Part shown: positions 54,375 through 64,000 of the stretch, piece after piece
Layout of the letters: the number at the start of each line of letters is the position of its first letter
Numbering within the stretch: the first letter of the stretch is position 1
NCBI GenBank assembly: GCA_021292165.1
Contig: CM037885.1
Location: 8,365,042 to 8,429,041, forward strand
Length of the DNA stretch: 64,000 nucleotides
Source: Shinisaurus crocodilurus
Taxonomy: Eukaryota; Chordata; Lepidosauria; Squamata; Shinisauridae
Reading direction: 5' to 3'
Notes under the pieces: model-generated
Databases searched by the model: none
What the model saw: only the letters and a program-made list of their open reading frames with translations
What the model was told of the DNA's origin: nothing
Position numbers and translations under genes: made by a program

Positions 54375-55437
54375 CTTAAATCAGTTCCCTACCTGTTTAA
54401 CTGTTTATAGCTGCTCACCAGGAAACTCAAAACATGCCCAAGTGGCAGCACCCCCTGTTCTTTTCTAGGGTGAAGAGTCCGACCTTCTGGTCCGTGCAGA
54501 TCAAGCTGGCGGATTATTTTTCTGCTCACTTGGCAACCCTGCTCTCTTCCCAGTTCTGAGCCTCTCTTTTACGCCCCCCCCCCATCTCTTCCAATTCCCC
54601 ATGCTCTGAATCTATGGAGTGCAGTTGCCAACTTTTTTTTTTTTACACTGTGCCTGTGCCTTTACTAGCAGCTTCACATATGAAAAAAAATAAGCAGTTC
54701 ATTTTATTTTTAGCTGCTGGAAGAGGACATTTTATGCTGCTCTTCACTCTTTTTTTAAGTGTTTAATTATTATTTTGTATTTTAATATTGTATCTTATTT
54801 GTTTCGCCTTGTAAGCAGCATTGATAGGAAGCCACATAAATCCAACAACAACAACAACAACAACAACACATTTCAGAGATGTTTTTCTTCTTCACGTGTA
54901 CTGAGACAAAGGAAAAAGGGATCTTTAGCCCTCCCCTTGTCTGTGTGCGTAACAGTGCAATAGGACAAGGTTGCCAACTGACCAGGAAAAACAACAAAAG
55001 ACTGGCCTGCTCTGGCGCCTTTAACAATAACTTGAGTTGCAGAAAAATGTTCAAACAGGCTTGAAGGTAAGCAGCACTGTCACCCGCTAACACCAGCAGG
55101 TCAAGATGCTGCTAAAGGCGCAGGAACAGGGGCCAGTAAGAATTGCTGACAACCCTAATGGAAAGGTCTGTACCAAAGCCTGGATCGCTGTTTGCGCAGA
55201 TGAGGGTGCGGACAGCAAGAGCCGTTTGTTGTCTGCATCTCAGCTGGTACAGGAGTGAATCAGTGGGCGGAGTCATTTTTGCTGGACCTTCACCCCTTTG
55301 CTCGGGCACAGAGCCAGCCCAAGATTTTTTGCCGCCTGAGGCAAAGGGCAAGATGGCTTCTCCCCACCCCCCCAATTCTATGCGCAGAAGCCAACCAGAC
55401 TGGCATTTAAATCTTACTTTGACACTGGTTAAGGGAC

Positions 55438-56545
55438 ATAAGAACATAAGAAGAGCCATGCTGGATCAGACCAAGGGTCCATCTAGTTCAGCATTCTGTT
55501 CACACAGTGGCCAACCAGCCGCCCACAGTGGCCAACCAGCCGCCCACAGTGGCCAACCACAGGATCCCACAAGCAGGACATGAGTGCCACAGCACCGTCC
55601 CACCCGTGTTCCCAGCAACTGGTGTACATGGGCATACTGCCTCTGATACTGGATGTAGCATAACACCACCAGGACGAATAGCCATTGATAGCCTTCGCCT
55701 CCATGAATTTGTCCAGTCCCCCTTTAAAACCATCTAAATTGGTGGCCATCACTACATCTCGCGGTAGGGAATTCCATAGTTTAACGCTGCACTGTGTGAA
55801 GAAGTCCTTGCTTTTCTCTGTCCTGAATCTCCCACCAATCAGCTTCATGGGGTGACCCCGCTGGGTTCTAGTGTTATTATGAGAGAGGGAGAAAAATGCC
55901 TCCCTGTCCACTTTCTCCACACCATGCATAATTCTGTACACCCCTATCAGGACATGTCTCCCCTTACTCGCCTTTTTTCTAAGCTAAACAATCCCAATGT
56001 TGTAACCTCCTTTCCCCATAGGGGAGTTGCTCCAACCCCGTGATCATTCTAGTTGCCCTTTTCTGCACTTTTTCCAACCCTACAATATCCATTTTTAGGT
56101 GCAGCGACCGGAACTGTACAACGGTATTCTAAGTGCAGGTGCACTATAGATTTGTATCAGGGAAGTATGATCTTGGCAGTTTTATTTTCAGTTCCTTTCC
56201 TAATTATGCCTAACGTGGAGTTTCCTTTTTCTCAGCAGCTGCACGCTGGGCGGACGTTTTCATCGAGCTGCCCGCCACAGCCCCAAGATCTCTTCCTTGG
56301 TCAGTCACCGCTAGCTCAGAGATCCCATCAGCTTATGCCTGAAGTTGGGATTTTTTTGCCCCAGCGTGCATTGCCTTACACTTCCTTACACTGAACCGCA
56401 TTTGCCATTTCGATGCCCAGGCTGGAGAGATCCTTTTGGAGCTCCTCGCAATCCTTTTTCTGTTTGTGAGGCCCTCCATCTTCCGCTGCACCTGAGGACA
56501 GCAGGCTCGCTTAGGAGGTGCAAGGCAGGCCACATGGCACACACA
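55438..56545 (-). mobile_element. CR1-like LINE fragment, long
   Basis: On the minus strand it codes a degenerate ORF2 C-terminus (KDFFTQCSVKLWNSLPRDVV, MATNLDGFKGGLDKFMEAK) followed by a 3' part with GATGGACCCTTGGTCTGATCC and the GCTCTTCTTATGTTC end. The frame breaks several times. Confidence 0.8.
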
Positions 56546-56689
56546 GCTCTGCCCTCCAACACCTTGCTACGACTCTCTGCCTCACTTTGCCTAATGGTAG
56601 GGCTGGCCCTGCTTGGACACACCTCAGGCCTCTTGCTGTACTGTTTCCCCCCCACCCCTAGGTTTAGAAAAAGGACAGCTAAGGGGGCA

Positions 56690-57120
56690 GTGGTTTATGA
56701 AATTATGATAGAAGTTTATGAAATTGTGCATGGTGTTGTGGAACGTGTGGATAGAGAGGAGTTCTCCTCACCCTCCTGTAATGTTAGAAGTCAGGTTCAC
56801 CCAAGGTAATGGATTCGCAGGAGATTCGGGGCAGGGCGAGGAAAGCCAGAGCACATGTAATTAAGTTGTGGAATCTGCTGCCATATATGGTGGCGGCGGC
56901 GGCAGCTGGCTTCCTGATGACTTTCCAAGAAATCCATCTAGAGAGAGGAGAGGCGGAATGGAACAGCCAGGTCGAGGAGCAGCGCACCTGCGAATGGAAC
57001 ATCGCAAAGGGGCTGCGGCCTTTGTGCCCTACTTGGGGGCACCCTGGAAGCGTCGGGTTGGCTGCTGTGGAAAGTGGGATGCTGGAATTGGCGGGCCTTT
57101 GGTCTGATCCAGCAAGGTTC
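56690..57120 (+). mobile_element. CR1-like LINE fragment, degenerate
   Basis: GTGCATGGTGTTGTGGAACG, AAGTTGTGGAATCTGCTGCC and the ending GGTCTGATCCAGCAAGG follow the family order but with many changes and a GGC expansion. Confidence 0.6.
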
Positions 57121-57211
57121 AGATCTCTGACAAAATCAGCATCAGCCTTTGGCCTGACACGCCTATCTAGTAGTATGTAGGCCGATTTGATTATCTGTAG
57201 CAGTCGGTAGC

Positions 57212-57246
<35 letters not shown>
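57212..57246 (+). repeat. (TG)n microsatellite
   Basis: About 16 TG units. Others are at 30848-30874 (just after the gene 2 IgV donor), 32731-32758 and 51073-51100. Confidence 0.9.
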
Positions 57247-57249
57247 TGT

Positions 57250-58238
57250 GCAGCCAGTGGACTGGCCTGAGATATGGGTGCTCCCACGCCTGCGGTCTCC
57301 AACGTGGTGCCCATGGGGTACTAATGTGCCGCAGACACCTCTCTTGGCACCCACCTAGGCTCTCCGTCCCTCCTGGCTTTTCTTAAGTTAAGACATCTCC
57401 CATTAAAACAGTATTATATATATATATGGGCAAGGAACCCCCATGGCGGCCATTCTGTGAGGCATGCTCCCAAAATTCCAAACGTGCCCAACAACCCAAA
57501 GAAAGGTCGGGGACTCCTGTAAACCGGAACTAATAAGGTGGCCAGGTGTGCAACCTGGAGATTCCGGCTTGACCTTTAACGCTGCTGCTGTATGGGGAGA
57601 CGAGGCCTCTGCAGCTGTAGCTTCTCCTGTTTCTTCACCTCCGGTTCTTTTGTCCATCTTCTCCCCAACCCACGTCACATGTTTGGAGTCCAGATGGTGG
57701 AAGGGAGGCTTGATGACAGGATAGGAATGAGGGATGGGCAGGAGAAGCTTCCCGTGCCTTGTATGGAGATGCATTGCATCTGCAGAGGTCAAGGGGAAAT
57801 CTCCAGGTTGCAACCTCATCTAAAACACTGGCAGTTGGAGATTAACGGCACCCTTGGTTTGTAGTCCAGATATGCAACTTTCAGAAGATGCACGGCAGTG
57901 TTGGACTACAACTCCCACCATTCCTAGCCAGCATGGGATGATGGGGAAGGCCTGGTGTACAGAGAACTCCCACTCCTTTCTTATATACCCCACCCGATGC
58001 ACAAAGGCAGGCCAACAACCCGGCTTTCCTATCCTGTGTCCGTTTCTTTTGCCCTTTGCAAAATAGCAGCACCGTGCCCATGTGGCAACTTGTGGTTAGG
58101 AGCTTCCTGACAAGGATTGGGAAAGATGTTACTAAGTTCGTTTCCCCACCATCACCACCTGATATCAGCAGTTCACAATGTAGCAAGCACAACCACACTG
58201 ATGAAAGATGGACAATGGAAAAAGTTACACGGATGCGT
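57250..58238. other. Gap, no gene seen
   Basis: Short open frames only. A family D-like MITE piece (GTTGGACTACAACTCCC) is at 57900-57950. Confidence 0.5.
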
Positions 58239-58323
58239 TTCATAGATTTCATAGATTTCATAGATCATAGAGTTGGAAGGAGCCTACAAGGCTATCGAGT
58301 CCAACCCCCTGCTCAATGCAGGT
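58239..58323 (-). mobile_element. 5S SINE tail or CR1-type 3' end, headless
   Basis: Only the tail is present, with three CATAGATTT units and GAGTTGGAAGGAGCC. The 5S head is absent. Confidence 0.65.
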
Positions 58324-58774
58324 TGGGTTACGGGGTTTCCATCACCAGCAGCTGGAGAGGAGACAATGCCATAGTGACCATATTGGGATGTGCCACTCGT
58401 TATGGGTGTTTTTTAAAGTATCATTTTCCATTGCACTTTTGAAAAGAAAAGAAAAAAACCCAGCAGTGTTTACAGCGTTATGTGTTCACTTTCACACTGA
58501 CTGTATCAAGTTGTAGAAAGGCAATTGTTTAGAAAAGAGCTGAAAGTGGTTTGAGAGAAGCATCGCTTGCGGTCACATACAAACATTTATTCTGTGTCCC
58601 TTCCCTTTCCTCCCCTTGCTTCACCTCTAGGTAAACAGGTTTTGCAGGTTTTTTGAAACAGGCCAAAACACCCCCTTCAAACTATTTTTTCCCATTTATT
58701 TTTTATTGTGAATTTCAGCAAAACAAAACAAAATCTAAATGAAAAACAAAAACAAAACAAAAAGCCCAAAATAA

Positions 58775-58985
58775 ACATAAGAAGAATCACGCTGGATCAG
58801 ACCAAGGGTCCATCTAGTCCAGCATTCTGTTCACACAGTGGCCAACAACCAGCTGCCCAGAGGAAAGCCCGCAAGCAAGACAGGAGTGCAACAGCACCCT
58901 CCCGCCTATGTTCCCCAGCAACTGGTGTACACAGGCATACTGCCTCTGATACTGGAGAAAGCATATAGCCATCAGAGCTAGTAGA
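58775..58985 (-). mobile_element. CR1-like LINE 3' fragment
   Basis: Same 3' region as 43110-43305 with ACATAAGAAGAATCACGC at the start. Confidence 0.7.
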
Positions 58986-59494
58986 CGAATAATTTCATGT
59001 TTCTGAAGTGTTTTGAGATGGTTAAATTTTACTGGTTTTAGTGGTAACGTTGAATAAAACACATTCCTTAATTTTTTTCTCTTGAGAAAAAACAAAACAA
59101 AAAGGTCTTGTTTTCATCGAGATGGTAAATATATATCTGGGCTGCTTCACTTCCAATAGGTGTTGGGGCTCCCATGATTGAATGCTCCTCCAGATCAATA
59201 AAATACGTAAAATAAATCCATCTACATGAAGACAAACAAATGCCCAGTTGCCCGAGAGAAGGGTTCTAGCCAATGCTTTCCCTCGACATACTAGTTGTGA
59301 AAGTGTGTCGAATTCTGTTGTCACTGCCTCCGCCGCTAGAGAAGAGCAACATGCATGCGAGCCCTCAACTGCAGTCTCAAGTGGTGCACCCCAGTGGTAG
59401 GTTTACCACCTCAGTGAGATCTAGGTGCATGGCGCGTATATAGCAAAGGTGAGGCGTCCACCCAGGTTTCCTTCTAAATACGATGGTCACTCAT

Positions 59495-60070
59495 GAGTGA
59501 CTGGACCTTCCACTGGACTTAATCCAGATAAGACAGAGGTACTCTTAGTGGGTGGTTTGTCTGCCTGGCTGATGAATGGTGTTCGGCCTGTTCTGGAGGG
59601 GGCTGCGCTCCCCCTAAAGCAGTGTTCTCCAACCTTGGGTCCCCAGATGTTTTTGGCCTACAACTCCCAGCATGCCCCAGCCAGCGTAGCTGGGAGTTGT
59701 AGGCCAAAAACATCTGGGGACCCAAGGTTGGAGAACACTGCCCTAAAGGATCAAGCCTGTTGTTTGGGCTTGCTCATGGATCCAGCGTTGTGTTGTCGCT
59801 GGAGGCACAGGTGGCCTCCGTGGCGCAGAGCACCTTCAATCACCATAGGCTGATATACCAACTGCAATGACCCTATCTGGACAGACATCGTCTGGCTGCA
59901 GTTATCCATGCTCGAGTAACCTCTTGCTTGGATTACTGCAATGCATTCTACGTGGGGCTGCCTTTGAAAGCCGTCTGGAAACTTCCGCTGGTCCAAAATA
60001 GGGCAGCGACATTGTTGATGGGGGTACTGGTCAATATGAACTGGTCATGTTGTTCAAATGCCTGACTGCC
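59495..60070 (+). mobile_element. L2-type LINE fragment with MITE copy 10 inside
   Basis: It encodes GLNPDKTEVLLVGGLSAWL before the MITE and continues with LINE text (CTCGAGTAACCTCTTGCTTGG, TTACTGCAATGCATTC) after it. Confidence 0.7.
59620..59740. mobile_element. Foldback hAT MITE (family A), copy 10
   Basis: 121 bases, flanks CCCTAAAG identical, inserted into an L2-type LINE fragment that reads LNPDKTEVLLVGG upstream. Confidence 0.92.
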
Positions 60071-60119
60071 GTCTCCCAAGGCAGTTACTCAAGGATGGAA
60101 AGTGGAAATCGGTGGTCAG

Positions 60120-60530
60120 CATAAGAGGTTTAAAGATGTTCTTAAGGCTAATCTAAAAAAAAAAAAAAAAGCAATATAAACATCGAAAACTGGAAAGCTC
60201 TGGCCCATGAACGATCTAACTGGAGGCTGGCCTCTCACAAAGGTTCCGTGGACTTTGAAGAAGCCCGAGTGCAAGGTGAAAGGGAGAAACGTGCTAAGCG
60301 AAAAGCACGTCAAAACGAATCCTTTACAGGACCATCTTCCACCTGGTAACCTGTGTCCTCACTGTGGGAAGCTGTGTGGATCTAGAATTGGCCTCCACGC
60401 AGTCACTTACGGACCCATCGCTAGAGTCTACATATTTTTTTTAGAATTTCCTCCTTTTATAATTTTCTTTTTGTAATTTTATCCTGGCAGACAATCTTAC
60501 TCGGTCACGAGTGATCGCCTACTACTACAA
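60120..60530 (+). mobile_element. Second LINE type, 3' end with Cys-His motif
   Basis: It contains NLCPHCGKLCGSRIGLHAVT, a C-x2-C...H end typical of some non-LTR elements, then CTTACTCGGTCACGAGTGATC. The same terminal text is at 8772-8812. It interrupts the L2 text on both sides. Clade not assigned. Confidence 0.55.
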
Positions 60531-60534
60531 TATG

Positions 60535-61610
60535 AACATATTATGCCGGTGCTCTGTGGCCTGCACTGGCTTCCCGTCCAGTTCCAGGCTCAGTTCAAAG
60601 CCCTAGTATTAACTTTTAAAGGCCTAAATGGCTTGGGGACAGGTAACCAGGGATGTTGAAGAGTCCTTGGTTTCGAGTCACGAGTCGAGTCACGAGTCTT
60701 TGGACCCAAGTCTCGAGTCCGAGTCCAAGTCCTTGGTCCAAAATGGTGACTCACGAGTCACGAGTCACTCCCAAAGCTGACTCCACGAGTCCCTATTAAA
60801 ATCAATGGGGTTTTTTCCCAACAAAATAAGGCTATTTTGTTGGGAAACCCCCAAAATAACCAGACAGGCAGAGGAGGAAGGGAACCCCAAAACAGGCAGG
60901 CAGAGGCAGCCAAACCCAAAATGTCTGAAAGGTTGCATTTTAGGAAAATGATTTAAAAAAATAAACTTGCTGTACTTCCTAAAACCTATCCACGTTGCAT
61001 TTGAGGAACACGATTTTGGAACACGAGTCCTTGGTCTCGAGTCCCGAGTCGAGTCTCAAGTCCCATTAAAAATATTGGGACTCGAGTCTGAGTTGAGTCA
61101 CAGGGGGGACTCAGTCCGACTCACGAGTCGAGTCCTGGAGTCCGAGTCCCCCTCCCTGCAGGTAACCTGAAGGCTCATCTCTTCCCATATATATACCTGC
61201 TTGGACCTTAAGGTCATTTTCAAAGGCCCTCCTGCAAATGGGGTGGGGTGGGTGGCTACTAAGGGGAGGGCCCTTTTAGTGGTGGTGGTATCCCAGATGT
61301 GGAATGCCCTCCCCAGAGAGGCTCGCCTGGTGACTGTTGGGGTCTTTTTGGTGCCAGGTGACAACCTTGTTATTCCCCCAGGCCTCTTAGTCCTTCAGTT
61401 TTAAAGAAATAGTGTGTTTTAAGATCTTTGTACTGCTGCCCGCTTTTACTTTGGTTTTTATTCTAGTTTTATTCTGCTTTAAACTTTTAAATCTTTTTAA
61501 AAAATATTGTGTTCTATTTTGTTATGCTATTTTAAGGTTTTAAGTCTTCTTTTTTGAACTGCCCAGAGAGCTTTGGCTAGTGGGCATTATAGAAATGTAA
61601 CAAACAAACA
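60535..61610 (+). mobile_element. L2-type LINE 3' end carrying the GACTC hAT element
   Basis: GGCTTCCCGTCCAGTTCC, TTAAAGGCCTAAATGGCTTGG, [hAT 60648-61158], AAGGCTCATCTCTTCCC, GGGAGGGCCCTTTTAGTGG and the end TTTGGCTAGTGGGCATTATAG with an AAAC-type tail. Confidence 0.8.
60648..61158 (-). mobile_element. hAT-type GACTC-rich element, second copy, inverted
   Basis: Homologous to 1127-1727 in reverse orientation. It starts CAGGGATG and ends CCTCCCTG. The flanking 8-mers CAGGTAAC and CAGGTAAC are identical, a perfect target duplication. It is inserted in an L2-type LINE 3' end, which reads on across the insertion. Confidence 0.9.
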
Positions 61611-61632
61611 AACAAACAAACAAACAAACAAA
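61596..61632 (+). repeat. (CAAA)n tail of L2-type LINE
   Basis: Nine CAAA units at the end of the LINE at 60535-61610. Confidence 0.85.
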
Positions 61633-61732
61633 CCAATCAGTCGTAGAAGTATTCCCTTCCCAGACAAAGGCCAATACTTTGAAAGGGAGCCAGTGAGGGT
61701 GGTTTGTTGGGGTGGGTACCAGTTCCGGATAG

Positions 61733-61925
61733 AATCACAGAATCATAGAAAAGTAGAGTTGGAAGGGGCCTATAAGGCCATCGAGTCCAACCCCCTGCTC
61801 AATGCAGGAATCCAAGTCAAAGCATTCCTGACAGATAGATGTCCAGCAGCTGCACCTTGAATGTCTCTAGAGTGGGAGAGCCCACCACCTCCCTAGATAA
61901 TTGGTTCCATTGTCTAGCTTGTTAC
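61733..61925 (-). mobile_element. CR1-type LINE 3' end
   Basis: ATCACAGAATCATAGAA, then GAGTTGGAAGGGGCC and GAGAGCCCACCACCTCCC, the reversed CR1 end with its ATTCTRTG-type terminal repeat. The 5S SINE tail shares this end. Confidence 0.75.
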
Positions 61926-62639
61926 CCATCCTATGTACATGAAAAACCAAAAACAAATTGGATAATCCTGCATGACGAAGCTTATGACATTGCAGATAAG
62001 TTAAAGCTAGAAGATGCCCATTGCCAAATGCCTGGCTGGTTAGTTCAAGACAGTTAGTATGTGATATTGCCTCAGTTTCCTGTTTCTTCCGCTGCCTTCC
62101 CCTCCTGCCTCCTGGGCTGCCACCTACACTTGTTTTCTTAGGTTCCTGTTATCCACTCCGTCATCCACTGCCCTTATCTGCTCTGCTCCTCCTGGTTTTG
62201 CGACCTTGTCTCTACTACAGTTGCCAGCTGCTGACCAGAGGAAAAATGCACAGCAGCAGGACACATTTATTAACTACCGCTTGAGCAGCAAAAAAAATGG
62301 CTGGGGTGGGAATAATGCTTGTCATCGCATGGAGATACACACGACCACCCACTGGTGTTTGCAAATCAAGTTGCTGTTAAAGGCGCGCAGGAGTGAGGAC
62401 TTGTCAAAATGTGGGCCACCCGCCACCCTTGTTTTGAAGCTCCCTGCTTCCCTGGCAGCAGGGTAGCAAACACACGGCACAATCCTAAGCATGCTTACTC
62501 AGAAATAAAACGCATTGTATTCTGTGAAAATAATATTAAATTACTCCCAGGTAAGCATGCGTCGGACTGCAGCCCCAGACAGCTAGAGTCTTTGGAGAGG
62601 CTGCTCTTCTGAAAATGCTAGAAGTCAGGGCCGTGTTAG

Positions 62640-63140
62640 CCCAGGGAATGAGAAGACAGCTGTTGTCCAGATTGTGGATCCTGACACAGCTAGCATTTTC
62701 AGATCAGAGGAGACATTTTTCTCCCTCCCTCATAATGCTAGAACCCAAAGCGGTCATCCCATGAAGCTGATTGGTGGGAGATTCAGGACAGGTAAAAAGA
62801 AGGACTTCTTCACACAGCGCAGAGTTCAACTATGGAATTCACTTCCACAGGATGTGGTGATGGCCGCCAATTTGGGCAGCTTTAAAAGGGGATTAGACAA
62901 ATTCACGGAAGAGAAGGCTATCAATGGCTACTAGTCCTGATTGGCTATGTGCTTCCACCAGTATCAGAGGCAGGGTGCCTATGTACTCCAGTTCCTGGGG
63001 AACATGGGTGGGAAGATGCTATTGCATTCATGTCCTGCTTGTGGGATCCCATAAGCAGCTGCTGCTCGGCCACTGTGTGAACAGATTGCTGCACTAGATG
63101 GACCCTCGGTCTGATCCAGCAGGGCTCTTCTTATGTTCAG
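62640..63140 (+). mobile_element. CR1-like LINE fragment
   Basis: Same family as 55438-56545 in plus orientation: KDFFTQRRVQLWNSLPQDVV then GLDKFTEEKAINGY and TAG, ending CTCTTCTTATGTTC at 63137. Shorter relatives are at 25920-26215 (-), 27150-27378 (+), 43110-43305 (-), 56690-57120 (+) and 58775-58985 (-). Confidence 0.8.
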
Positions 63141-64000
63141 AGGGATGGCTTATCCCCTGAACACTGCTGGTCATTTGTGAGGAAGGGCTGTATCTCAGTG
63201 GCAGGACACATGATTGACATACCAAAGATCCCAGATTGAATCACTTCCTTGGACCCCAGAGAGCTACTGTCGTCCTGAGCAGACACAACTGCCCTGGCCA
63301 AGATAGACCAATGGCCTGGCTCCAATTAAGGCAGCTTCACTTCTGCTCTGCAATGCTTGAGTCAGTCAGGGATGCAGACAGCGGTCCAGGTGAAGAAATC
63401 GTGAACATTCTGTGACATCATGCCAGTTCAGCCGATCGGTGTCAGAGGCTTCCCTGGGTTGCAATACATGTTTTACCAGCCCACAGAAAGGAAACATGAT
63501 TGGTCCACACTGGTTTTTACTCAAATTTTACTTTGCTTTTATTCTGTTTTAAACTTGTAAAGTTTATCATGTTTTTTGTTTGTTTGTTTGTTTTGTGAAT
63601 CACCCAGATAGCTTTGGCTCTTGGGTGATACAAAAATGTAATAAAGGAATGAATGAATGAATGAATGAATAAATAAACAAACAAGACAGTTAGTATGTGA
63701 TGATATTGCCTCAGTTTCCTGTTTCTTCTGCTGCCTTCCCCTCAAACCTCCTTCTCTACCGCCTACACTTCTCTTCATGGGTTCCTGTTATCCACTTCGT
63801 CATCCACAGCCGTTATCTGCTCTGCTCCTCTGCTGTCACCACCTTATCTCTAGGAAGGTTGCCAGCTGACCAGAAGAAAAATGTGCAGGAGCAGGGCAGG
63901 CTTGATTTCTAGCAATGAGAGGCACTGGGGCGCAAACCCGACGTTGAAGTTTGGCACCCTATGAGTGGGGTGCCTATGAGAAATGCACTCTGCACATGTT

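Overview
The window is intergenic-rich, repeat-dense vertebrate DNA, most probably from a squamate reptile (lizard or snake). It holds introns with GT-AG sites, tRNA-derived SINEs ending in an AATAAA-type tail, 5S rRNA-derived SINEs, CR1- and L2-type LINE ends, a truncated L1, hAT-type MITEs and many microsatellites. Most of the sequence is repeats. There is no bacterial content. The squamate assignment is inferred from the repeat mix and no species is claimed.

Host genes. Three spliced immunoglobulin-superfamily genes of CEACAM type can be assembled from signal-peptide exons, IgV exons in the usual 1-1 phase, and splice sites. (1) Minus strand, 7458 to 5566: signal exon plus one IgV exon; downstream exons not found. 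(2) Plus strand, 29050 to 36133: a complete seven-exon gene, 882 coding bases and 293 residues, with signal peptide, one cysteine-free IgV domain, Pro/Thr stalk, transmembrane helix and a tail with a YxxM motif, a proline-rich stretch and a C-terminal ITAM split over two exons. Its fourth exon is 53 bp; skipping it gives a stop two codons later, a long/short tail switch like that of mammalian CEACAM1. (3) Minus strand, 53150 to 46299: signal exon, two IgV exons and a membrane exon, with only a weak candidate for the last exon. The three minus-strand IgV domains share an unusual cysteine pair (strand C, two residues before the core Trp, and strand E) in place of the canonical B-F pair. Together this looks like part of a CEACAM-like receptor cluster with paired signalling potential.

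Mobile DNA. A nearly intact Ty3/gypsy LTR retrotransposon (11367-18222, minus strand) has 1087-bp LTRs that differ at one base noted, a tRNA-Leu-type primer site, a polypurine tract and the pol order PR-IN-RT-RNaseH, typical of Gmr1-like elements. Its Gag carries a SCAN-like domain. One frame break lies in a run of eight G in RT. Its U3 holds four CCAAT boxes at an exact 37-bp period.

Region by region. 1-5.5 kb: 5S SINE, tRNA SINE, a GACTC-rich hAT element and dispersed repeats. 5.5-7.5 kb: CEACAM-like gene 1. 7.5-11.4 kb: repeats and a CR1 end. 11.4-18.2 kb: LTR element. 18-29 kb: repeats, a probable solo LTR, L2 and CR1 ends. 29-36.1 kb: CEACAM-like gene 2. 36-46 kb: repeats and MITEs. 46.3-53.2 kb: CEACAM-like gene 3 with an L1 in its second intron. 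53-64 kb: LINE ends, hAT elements and SINEs.
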